Assembly (NCBI GenBank): GCA_037952775.1
Contig: JBANAY010000004.1
Span: forward strand, 6,324,001-6,388,000
Reading direction: 5' to 3'
Length of the DNA stretch: 64,000 bases
DNA from: Clonostachys chloroleuca
Taxonomy: Eukaryota > Ascomycota > Sordariomycetes > Hypocreales > Bionectriaceae
This document shows positions 55,366 through 64,000 of this stretch, in pieces. Both the position numbers and the translations under genes were made by a program. Numbering within the stretch: position 1 is the stretch's first letter; each line of letters begins with the position of its first letter. Under the pieces are notes generated by a model. It ran no database searches. It saw only the letters and a program-made list of their open reading frames with translations, and was not told the DNA's origin.

Positions 55366-55654
55366 CTATAGGCCTCGGATGACCTGAGTGCGCTCGGATT
55401 CGAGCTGTGCAGTGTTGCGGGCGTGGGATTGCGTTTTGCACTGGCAGAAACAGCTGCGTTAGAACGGCTATTTAGGCTCGGGAAGTGGAAGTGGCGGTGG
55501 TGGAACTTACGTCTTCGAGACCGCTGCACTTGTGATCCTCCAGCAGACGGTGCTTGCTGCAGAAGTGGCTCTGACAGAAGCTGCAGTCGCCAACAATGAG
55601 CTGGGCTCGTTCACGGCACCCTATGGCGTTGCAACGGATCTTCTTTCCAGCCAT
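55366..55654 (-). CDS. AN1-type zinc finger protein
   Basis: Two exons, 55654-55511 and 55440-55366, with a 70-bp intron (GTAAGT...CTGCCAG). The product is 72 aa. It is essentially one AN1 finger: IRCNAIGC, DCSFCQSHFCSKHRLLEDHK and CSGLEDC, with the Cys/His pattern C-x4-C...C-x2-C-x4-C-x2-H-x4-H-x-C. A helical tail (HARNTAQLESERTQVIRG) follows. AN1 proteins bind ubiquitin-proteasome or p97 partners in stress responses. The short single-finger form is common in fungi. The start has a CATCATGGCT context. Confidence 0.9.
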
Positions 55655-56600
55655 GATGGGCGTTATTGAGGAGGCTGTGTGAGAGAGTGGTAGCAGTAGG
55701 AGGAACTGCTCTACCGAAGGGATCTGGAGTACCGGCTGGTGTCGAGAAGGCGGAAGGAGAGTGTGTAAGGGGGATACAGGATAGGTATGAAGGATTCTGG
55801 GAGCATTGCCAAGGGATAAAAATATACGGAAGCGCCTCCCTCAGCCCTAGCGAACTTAGCAAACAGAGGCAGTAAGGACGCAAGGCAACCACGGTCAACA
55901 CAAACGCAGTCACACAAGCGTAGTTGGGAGCTAAGCACATTGCATAAGCGAATTTTGTTTTGCCGAATTATCGTATTTTCCCCTTCATATGGGCCACAAC
56001 CGCCAGTATACCAGGTCTAAGAATAGCCTAGTAAATCTCAAGGGGGTTTGGACATAAGGAGAAGTACGACCAACAGGCGAGTGTTCAGATACACGCCTCC
56101 ACCACTGCAGCATGTCAGGTGCCACCATATGTAGCAAGTCCCTGCGGTACCTTTGGCACTCCTGGGCTGTCCCCTCTACCTAACCTCGGATAGAATTACT
56201 CCTTTTAGGCATCTCCTAGGTCCATAAGCGATGTTAATTAAGTAGATCAACCATATAGAAGCATCTATCATAGTCCGGGAGCATTTACCGCCTCGTCACT
56301 CACAGTATCCTTTCGAGGTTGCAGTATATAAACCAATCGCCTCTTCCAAAATAACCAAATTGTAATTTTCTCTTCTCTCGGGCAGGGTGGTTCGTAAAAT
56401 TAAGGCTCATGTACGTTTAGACAGCCTTTGTAGGCTAAATAGGAGGCAGCCTAATGAGACCAAATCGTTCATCAGAACGTATTAAGATCAACGGAAGTTC
56501 TGAATTGTGGCTAGGTATATATAGGGGAGATAGTAAGATAAAATTGCCGGTCGATAACCGTGAGTATTTTTAAATACGTATATACGGTAAAAGGTATAAC
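55655..56600. other. AN1 upstream region and intergenic
   Basis: The AN1 promoter lies at the left end. Long frames at 55611-55940 appear to be chance or leader sequence. Nothing else recognised. Confidence 0.35.
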
Positions 56601-56942
56601 TCAGCACTTCCCCTCTGGCTCGTTTCCAGGCTCCCCCTTTGGTCCCTTTTCATACCTTTCCTTTGGCCCCTCTTTAGAGTAGGGAGGGGGATTAACTGAA
56701 GGAACAGATGCAGACGATTTGGATGTGTAACATTCACCGCAACCAACCAAGGGGTGGCCACAACCGAAGTCCTTGTCTACTGAACCAAAAAATGTCACAA
56801 CGTCCTCACATTTCCACTTAATCGTCCCGTACTTTCTTCCGCATTTGTGCTTCAACAGGTCAGCCACAGTACAATAAAAGATCATAAATATATAGAGACA
56901 TACACATTTAGAATAATAAGGGATCACCATATAAGGGCTCAT
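56601..56942 (-). CDS. Small Cys-containing hypothetical protein
   Basis: A frame of 113 codons. Starting at MIFYCTVADL (about residue 20) it gives about 94 aa with regularly placed Cys (HKCGRKYGTIKWKCED, FGCGHPLVGCGECY) and a Pro/Gly/Glu-rich tail (GPKERYEKGPKGEPGNEPEG). The Cys pattern could bind zinc. No known family. Confidence 0.35.
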   Translation of the reverse strand: MSPYMVIPYYSKCVCLYIFMIFYCTVADLLKHKCGRKYGTIKWKCEDVVTFFGSVDKDFGCGHPLVGCGECYTSKSSASVPSVNPPPYSKEGPKERYEKGPKGEPGNEPEGKC

Positions 56943-58259
56943 ATTGGTTGGTGGTGGTGGTGGTGTCTTTATTGTTTGCTGAATGTTTTATTTTACAGCA
57001 AAGAAGTGCTGGTCTGTTTGAGGGTGGGATATTGAGATTTAATAGTTTTTACAATCTTCTTCATTGAAACTAGCGGATGAATTCGGGCCGGCATACCGCT
57101 CTTTGGTCTTGGTGATCCCTGGCTGTATAAATTTGCATATCCTTGTGTTGATATAAAGGCCATAGCCTCATATACATAGAACAAGCAGGGGAGGCGCCCT
57201 GGAAAGTTTTAAGCGCTCTCCACTCTGCAGCTTTTGCATATATGCAAGGTAAAGTGCTAGCAACAGCCTGGAGGTGTTGGTGGTCCTGGACAGGCCAGAC
57301 GGAGGCTGGAAACGAACGAAGGAGCAGGACCTGCAGCTCACTCTGTTGCGGTAGACTTCAGGGCAATTTCCGCCTTCATGCTAGGTATCTGTAGGCAATA
57401 CAACTTCTCCTCATCTGCCACTCCCATGTATAGTAGGGACACGTCATCAGCCATAGTTCCACTCTAGAGCGGTAGCATTACGGCACATACATTACACTAG
57501 ACGTGGATCATCTCCCAGGCGGTACGGCCGTTCGGACGGTGAATTGAGGGCTGTGACCTACTATGACATACCCAGGCCAAGGCAGTAGGTACATGCTCTT
57601 TAGCGAGGGCGACTTCTTGCCCCAAGTTACGTTGGACATGCTAGGTAAAACAGAGGGGGCGGGGGAGCAGTTGACTGGCATAGGCAGCCAGTCGTAGGTC
57701 GTCGTTGCACATGAAATTAAGCTGCTGACAAGGATATGATTGGTCCACTTCTTAGCACCAGCGCTTATAATAGATCTCATCCGATGTGCAGGGGTGGGCT
57801 TAGTACATGGGTACATGTACCAAGCACACTCTAGATATAGCGGAAAGTTTCAGCTCCTCGCCAAGTGGGTACCAAGGGGGTGTGTGCATCATGAGATGGG
57901 ACAGCCACCATGCCACCAATTGACCAAGTCACTCGACCTTCCGCTGTCTCGCCGAGTTACCCGAGTGGAAAGGATTTCTAACCCATGTTTCAGCTAGAGG
58001 CACCAAAAAGCGCGGAAGAGGGATCATCAGGGATGAAGGAGAGAGAGTAATACGACGGGATTGAGGACACAGAGAGTGTTATTACGTTAAAATGGAGCAA
58101 AGAATACACATATTCTATTAGGCTGTATGCGTCAAGCTGCGGGACTAGTATTCTCATAATAGCAAGATAAAGGTAAAAGTTCGGTTTGTAGCTGATATAT
58201 ACAATATATACTTAGAGGGGATCGATAATCGGATTGCAAATTACTCTGAAAAGTATTTG
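56943..58259. other. Intergenic, no gene recognised
   Basis: Short frames only, for example 57508-57816 on the minus strand, without motifs. Confidence 0.35.
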
Positions 58260-58420
58260 GGAATTTGAGTAATCTAGAAATCTGGAAATTTTGGAAATTT
58301 GAGTAGTTTAAAAAATTGGAAATCTAGAAATCTGGAAATTTTGGAAATTTGAGTAGTTTAAAAAATTGGAAATCTAGAAATCTGGAAACTTTGGAAACTT
58401 TGGGAATTTGAGTAAGCTAC
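58260..58420 (+). repeat. 50-bp tandem repeat
   Basis: About 2.5 copies of a 50-bp AT-rich unit starting TCTAGAAATCTGGAAATTTT. Inside it GGAAATTT-like subrepeats recur. The last copy is diverged. Confidence 0.8.
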
Positions 58421-59499
58421 AAATTTAAGTAATTAATATTCTAATATTCTAAGACCTTTAATCCTTTATTGCTACTGTATTGCTTAAGAATGCTATCGGT
58501 ATTTAAGTATCTGACTCAGTGTTTAGTACTCAAGTAGGAATGCTTATGAAAATGAGCTGTGTTGCGAAAGCGCGACCGACTATACTCATACTTCAACATG
58601 GGGCTTCATCCCAGGGTCTCTCAGCGCACTCTGAGCCTACTGTGGTTATAGTCCGTCGTTTCCTGCCTTATAAGACAGAATTGAGAGTTTATAGTTCTTA
58701 ACAGACGAATGCTCAGTAGATATGAGCCATTAAACCGAGACGCAAATTCTGTTCTCTGTACTTCCTCTGACGGCGGGGATGCAGAAACAGGTTTTCTTTC
58801 AGAATGAATAACGGCATAGCCTAGAGGAGCAAAGACGAGTAGATGCTAGATAGCTGTAAGCTTGCAATTGATAGCTGTATAGTAACTGATATTTCTGTAA
58901 CAGACAAGTTGGCTCTTCACCCTTCTAAAATCCCTCGAGATCGCCGATGTTGTTTTGTTGTGGTGGCCTCACGTGCCGGGTCCATTTATCCGCGTACTCT
59001 TGTTGTCCAATTCCCTTTTGCCTCCAACGTTCACCTTATCCCGATCGCCCGAATCCTTACGTTTTTGGAATGCCCACCTCGCTCCTGGGCCTCCACGGCT
59101 TATATACCTCCTCAAAACCTTTGACGTCAAAGGTCCTATGTGTGTAAGTGGCAGGAAGTTGAGTTCATATCGAGAGGGACATACCAGCGAGGTCTTCTGC
59201 ATCAGACCCATTAATCCTTGAGTGACATACGGTGGCCGGGACTTCATTGCCCCCCGCGTTGATATTTGGAGGGTTCATGGTCGGGTCCTTCTTATACAAG
59301 AGGTCTGCTGGTGTCTTGGAAAGAGGAGAACGCAAGATCAGGAACAGAGCAGACGAGTCTCTACTTATACTCAATACTTTGTTAGGTAATACTATCTGTT
59401 GGTACATCAAAATGAGCCCGCAGCTCCAAATAATGAAGTTTGTGGTTAGCCGGTTATTGTCGGCCTCTATTATTTTCCCCGTCTGTATATAATATGAAG
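58421..59499. other. Intergenic, no gene recognised
   Basis: Overlapping frames at 58843-59492 on both strands have no recognisable motif. Confidence 0.35.
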
Positions 59500-61440
59500 T
59501 TACTGTGCTCGACAGCAGCTATCAGTGTATAGGCAGGTGGGCCTTGGCTGATTTATATTCACTGGGTGCTATAAATTATCAATTAAAATATCCCCGGAGT
59601 AGAGTATAGTAGATCCCTCAAATAATTAGAAATATATTTCTAACTCCTTCTTAAGTTTCATATCTCTTAAAAGTAAACTTGCGCTCGATATAGTAATAAT
59701 AGCTCCCGTTAGAGTAACTAAGTTAAGGCCTTTATTTTGCACTTTATATAACCTTATATAGTGTATATAATGATCAGAAATATCTATAGTAGACTATAAA
59801 TAAATATGGATATATATATTATAGATAGAATAACTATAATTTCGGTCCTAAAAGATAATGGCTTCGTAAGCTAACTTAGGGTTAGAGGGTCTAAATAGAA
59901 TATCTAATTTATAGCACCCTGACTAAATTGCGGCGAAATCGCTAGACCAAATTTCAGCACCCTGGATAATATATATATATATCTAGAGGAAATCACAATC
60001 CGTCCGGTAGCTATAGTAATATTGCCACCTTAGTTCGATATTACCCTTAAGTCTGATATAACTAGTGCTTTCACCTGGGTTCAGTTTATTGAGCTAAACA
60101 AGCTATATGCTATTGGCGAGAATAGCGATAATATTTATATCTTTAACATTGAGTGCGGCAGTCTCCTTCCTAGTTTTTATAGGCAGCCCTAAATAAAGTA
60201 AAGGTCAAAAACAGCTAGATATTTCATCAATAAACTTCTAGACCTTTTAATTACTCCTATACTTGAAATAGTATTTTAGCGAGATCTCTACACCAACCTA
60301 TGATTTTGGCTGGCGACGTGATAAGCATGATCCTAGTGCGGCCAGGTGCGGCCAAAGTATGGCCTATGCAGGATAGGTCAACGCTACCAGTCTAGGGTTA
60401 TTGTCGTTTGTCGAATTTCCGAACTATACTCTAGGCTCAATATCGCACGCCGAATCTTGGGCTAGCAATCTATTCTCGGACCGCCTAAAAGCCCTACTCA
60501 AGCAAGATTAAAACCACACAATAACGATGCAGATGAGGTGCTTTGTATTTATAATGGACTAGACCCTCAAGAGCCGGGCAAAGACGCGGTTTGCCCAATA
60601 GTAGCAGTTTAGTTGCTTCCTATTTCCAATCTAGCGCCATCATCTCCCAAAATCCCCCCGTCCTGTCGTCCATGAATCGGGGAGCAAAACCCATTAGTCG
60701 CGAGCTATTCTCGCCTTGAGAAGCCTAATCATAAAATTGCTATACGGAGCTACTAAAGGGCTGAAATAGTAAGAGCTTATTATCTATATCAGGCACTTCT
60801 ATTATAAGTATATATAATATTAGAGATCAAATTCTACATTCCGTTTATTATATCTATAGCTGGAATATAGAATCAATAGATAGTTGTTGATATCTAAATG
60901 GAGTAGTTTTATTTTATACCTGACTGAAGATAGTGAAATATATATAAATACAATAAATACTAATATCTAAGTGCTAGAAAAGTCCCTTTCTATCGAAATC
61001 TCTACTTAAAAGCGAGCTAATTATATTTTTAATACCTTTGTTGGAAGGCATCTCCTGAGCTTACGCGTAAGGGTAGATAGGTTATTTGGTTGAAGTCCGT
61101 TATACTATTCTGGCTATAGAAGGAACCGGTTATATACCAAGTTCCAGAGCGGCTGTGACTAAGCTGGCCGCTTTGGTCCTGGGTTCCAGTCAGTGACCAC
61201 CTGTATGGGTAGACAGTATACCAACAACCTTAGAATAACTCGCTATAGTAAAGGTATCTTGTGTTATGAAAGATTTAGAAGGCAAAATATACCTAATATT
61301 AAGAAGAGAATAAGAAAATTAAATAAAGAAACCGTTTCTGGAACATACTAGCCAGTCTCCAGAAACTTCTATCTTATGTTAGATTACTACCCTAAGCCAT
61401 GGCAAATCCACTGCTGAGCTCCAACCAAAAGGCAAAGAAC
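59500..61440. repeat. AT-rich, probably RIP-degraded island
   Basis: No open frame of useful length occurs. The sequence is rich in TATA/TAATA words with islands of normal GC content (for example 60300-60720). This fits an old transposon remnant degraded by RIP, but I cannot name the element. Confidence 0.5.
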
Positions 61441-61446
61441 ATCGTC

Positions 61447-62453
61447 TTAAGATATCATTTCAGAAGAATCTTTTGCCACATAGACATAGGATGTCAATAA
61501 TGAATTAGGCCCTAGAATACGAGGGGGTGGGTACATACGACGACGAAGATGGTGCTCCAAATCTGAAGCGTGTGAACGGAACTTTTCGCAGACAGGGCAG
61601 GTGAATTTCCGGTCCGCATCCGTGACAGGCATGCTTGTGTTCTTTGACTGGCCAGTCTCTGAAGTGGGAGCGTCGGGTCGGTCAGGCACAGTAGCCAAGA
61701 TGTCGGGGCGGCCCTGCGAGCCAACAATGTGAGTTGGTTTCTGGTTCCCAGCCCATGCGTCTGCATTATAAAACACCGCCGGACTGAAGAGCATTCCGGA
61801 ACCGGACCGCTGTGAATTGCCATTTGCAGAGGACATAGGAAGAACACAGAGTAAAGTGCTACCTGTTGGTGTTCGCTGTGACGTGTTCAATAGGTTAAGT
61901 AAGGAAGAACCCTGGGGCCCGTCATACGAGCCCGGAATATATGATGCGGCATAAGGCGACACCTGTTGTTGCTTATGCTGAACAGGGCTGTCGCTATCCT
62001 GGGCTTTCGAGTATTGGTTAGCCTTTGTAATAATTTTTGGCTGCAAGATGCTTGATCGATGGAATACCCCGTCTCTGATACCGGACCCGCTCTAAACAGG
62101 ATAACGCCATGTGTCTGAGAAACATAGGGACCGTCTTCTTGGATCGGGAAACTATCATGAGCTCCTGACGGCGAAGCAGAGTTCAAGGACCATGCGATGG
62201 GTTTCTCCTAGTGGCGATATTTACCTGGATTGCTATAGCCGCCACACCTGTTCCTTTTCCTCCGGCACCTTTCGCAAAAAGGCTTCTCCATGTCGCATTT
62301 TTCCTTAGGCCATCTAAGTTAGCATAGTTTTCTCGTACTGAAACTGGGAAGGAGACATACATGGTTCTTTTTGCAAGTCAGACATGCTCTCTGTTCTCGC
62401 TTCCGCCGCCGCTTAGGTGTTATCTTTAGCTGGTCGGGGTAAATCGTGGACAT
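61447..62453 (-). CDS. Small Zn2Cys6 transcription factor with a C2H2-like finger
   Basis: Four exons: 62453-62361, 62303-62225, 62164-62082 and 62040-61447. Introns are 57, 60 and 41 bp. Together they give 282 aa in one frame. After a basic start (TPKRRRKREQR) comes the binuclear cluster CLTCKKNHEKCDMEK, then PFCERCRRKRNRCGG, with spacing C2C6C6C2C6C. The first intron splits the cluster. The rest lacks the usual fungal middle-homology domain. Near the end is CPVCEKFRSHASDLEHHLRR, a C2H2-type finger whose last His is replaced (RRRM). Zn2Cys6 proteins of this size often regulate local clusters, but none is beside it. Probably functional. Confidence 0.82.
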
Positions 62454-63216
62454 GGTTGGATGGCTTGCTCTGCGGCCGCTTCCACTGGGTTTCCACGAGT
62501 GTTAGATGCAAGCAGGCAGCTGGAATAGGTATTTAAAGCTAACACTGGCCAGGCTTCACTCCCACAACAATTCCCCTGTATGTAATTTGCATCAGGCCTG
62601 TGTTACTCCGAATCTACTGCCGTCAGAGATCCAAAGGGCCGCTGCTCAGCATAATCATAACCGACTGCGGCTAGATAGCACACACGCCCACCACTATCCC
62701 CTGTCTTCCGAGGGAACCCCACCACTTCGCAGATCAAGCGCCGATGACCGTCGCAGTAGTATCCTCTGCTCCCTGTCGAATCATTTCAGCCACGGCTAGC
62801 TGGAGAAACCCGGGTCATATAATTAGACCCGCGTATGGACTCGTAATTGACACAAGGTACAGATTCCTCGATTAGGGAGGGTAGGGGACCCCGTCTGCAT
62901 AGGAAAATAGCGGGACAATATTGATCCTTGCAAATAATAACGCCCCACCTCCACTTCAAGACCCATTAGTGTCGTGTTGGTCTATCGGATGCCTAGGCCA
63001 GGAGGGCAAGGCTGCGGTTGGTCTGGGTGGGTGTGAATTGAGCTAATATTGGCCTAACCCTACTTTACTACATGGTGACCGACACATCTTCTTGCAGACC
63101 TTTACCACTGCTAGCTACAGTTGAACTCACAATAGGGTTACTTTGGTCGTTGTGAAGAAACAGTCCATGCCCAGATTGCAGTAGCATGCAATAGCAAGAA
63201 GGCTCTACTAGTTGGC
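62454..63216. other. Intergenic, no gene recognised
   Basis: Promoter of the Zn2Cys6 gene at its left end. Otherwise nothing recognised. Confidence 0.4.
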
Positions 63217-63483
63217 ATGGCTACACGGACAAGATACCCCTCGTCCTATTATGCCACAGACGGTGTACCCATACGCGTCGCCTATCTAACCTTGATCGAC
63301 TTTCCTGTCCAATGCAACGCCAAATGGTCCGTGCCTATAGGCGGTTCACAATCACTGTTACCAAAGAACATGATTTTGGGTAGCATTGCCTTAGCTGGTC
63401 AGGGTAGGCAAGCTCAGCTCACCGAGAGACCCACCCAGGAGGGAGCGCTACGCGCTGCGCGGTACTCCATATCAGCTCCTTAG
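63217..63483 (+). CDS. Possible hypothetical protein, 88 aa
   Basis: An ATG-initiated frame (GGCATGGCT context) with no known motif. Low complexity is absent, and coding status is uncertain. Confidence 0.2.
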   Translation: MATRTRYPSSYYATDGVPIRVAYLTLIDFPVQCNAKWSVPIGGSQSLLPKNMILGSIALAGQGRQAQLTERPTQEGALRAARYSISAP

Positions 63484-63598
63484 CCCTCACCCCCATTCCC
63501 TATTTTTTTAATACCTAACCTTCTTGCACGCATTCATAACTCACCAGCGCTGATACAAAGTGGGAAATATCCGAGACCAAACACTCAAAGAACCTAAG

Positions 63599-63772
63599 AT
63601 GGGGGAAAGGACTCCGTTACTCGAGGAATCAGGGCTTTCGAGCAACTCTCACTCGCGGCTTTCTCTGAAGTTCGTCCTCATTATCGTCATCTGCGAAATA
63701 TCATTTGCCCTCTTTTTTGCGGGGTTGATCTGGCAGTGGCGGGTTGGCCGAGTTGATACAGCTGCGCGATAA
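63599..63772 (+). CDS. Small membrane protein with an acidic dileucine-like start
   Basis: From the ATG at 63599 the product is 57 aa. MGERTPLLEESGLSSNSHS has the ERTPLL sorting-type motif common at the N-terminus of vacuolar membrane transporters. A single transmembrane helix follows (LKFVLIIVICEISFALFFAG), then a short basic end. It may be the first exon of a major-facilitator-type transporter otherwise lost, or a small protein on its own. No continuation is seen by 64000. Confidence 0.4.
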   Translation: MGERTPLLEESGLSSNSHSRLSLKFVLIIVICEISFALFFAGLIWQWRVGRVDTAAR

Positions 63773-64000
63773 TTCTTTTCATCTATGAATTCGCTCTCCT
63801 ACACGACGATTGGATCACTGTCATTGGAATATAACTGAGGCTGTGGATGAGATTAATTGGTTTATTGATGGCATGATGCGTCAAAGCTATCTGAGAAGCT
63901 CGCGCTAACTCCACATCAATCAGTTCTTGCCAGATGGATGCGGTCTCAGAGAGTCATGTTGGCATAGCGAGGTTCTATTTCTTACGAACCTGGGTCAAAA
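63773..64000. other. Right edge, nothing recognised
   Basis: No coding frame or repeat is seen before the window ends. Confidence 0.4.

Noticed and set aside
58260..58420. CRISPR-like array
   Set aside because: It is a plain head-to-tail 50-bp repeat with no unique spacers, in a eukaryotic context.
61140..61200. Possible tRNA-like sequence (GGTTCCAGTC)
   Set aside because: It has no acceptor stem or anticodon arm that pairs properly.
1..64000. Starship-type giant transposon
   Set aside because: NLR and regulator fragments recall Starship cargo, but no DUF3435 captain recombinase was found in the window.

Overview
The window looks like an accessory region of a filamentous ascomycete genome (Pezizomycotina). 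Genes are broken by 46-93 bp GT-AG introns with CTAAC/CTGAC-like branch sites. The families are typical of such fungi: Zn2Cys6 regulators, a fungal GT2 glycosyltransferase, a LaeA-type methyltransferase, a highly reducing PKS fragment and an NB-ARC fragment. Some duplicated segments show the C-to-T/G-to-A pattern of repeat-induced point mutation (RIP). An AmyR-like regulator fragment hints at Eurotiales, but that placement is only an inference. No CRISPR array, rRNA or tRNA was recognised.

Layout. 0.5-3.5 kb: an apparently complete Mutator-like (MULE) element with 94-bp terminal inverted repeats. 3.75-7.8 kb: the 3' end of an unknown gene family (family Y), a broken PKS KR-ACP fragment, a secreted CYTH-like protein, and a longer copy of family Y in opposite orientation. 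8-17.3 kb: ordinary-looking genes, namely a four-exon GT2 glycosyltransferase (878 aa), a small multi-exon unknown gene, a coiled-coil protein and a secreted type-B carboxylesterase (588 aa). A RIP-mutated copy of the 5' end of the GT2 gene lies at 14.85-15.3 kb. 19.6-25.1 kb: two copies of a Reg1/DUF1752-like gene and of an adjacent unknown gene (family X), arranged as a diverged inverted duplication. 25.3-36 kb: mostly fragments (RING-H2, TPR-ankyrin, LINE 3' end, AmyR-like regulator, NB-ARC NLR) plus a divergent 14-3-3 paralogue with intact splicing.

36.5-43.9 kb holds the most novel structure. Four lineage-specific genes are arranged A(-) repeats B(+) | C(-) repeats D(+), so that A resembles D and B resembles C. 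Each divergent pair shares an array of a roughly 127-150 bp repeat between the two promoters. The whole looks like an inverted duplication of a two-gene cassette. A third, RIP-mutated and rearranged copy lies at 53.5-54.95 kb. 45.7-51.5 kb carries membrane proteins, a LaeA-like methyltransferase with an N-terminal tandem-repeat region and a repeat-derived upstream ORF, and a 31-aa zinc-ribbon-like mini-ORF. 55.4-55.65 kb has an AN1 zinc-finger gene. 58.2-61.4 kb is AT-rich and repeat-bearing, and 61.4-62.45 kb encodes a compact four-exon Zn2Cys6 regulator with an extra degenerate C2H2-like finger.

Functionally the window is not one pathway. It reads as a duplication-rich, transposon-visited compartment in which signalling and regulatory genes have been copied and partly destroyed, with a smaller set of intact genes kept among them. 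Exon boundaries were worked out by eye from splice signals and frame. All family names come from motif recognition without a database search.
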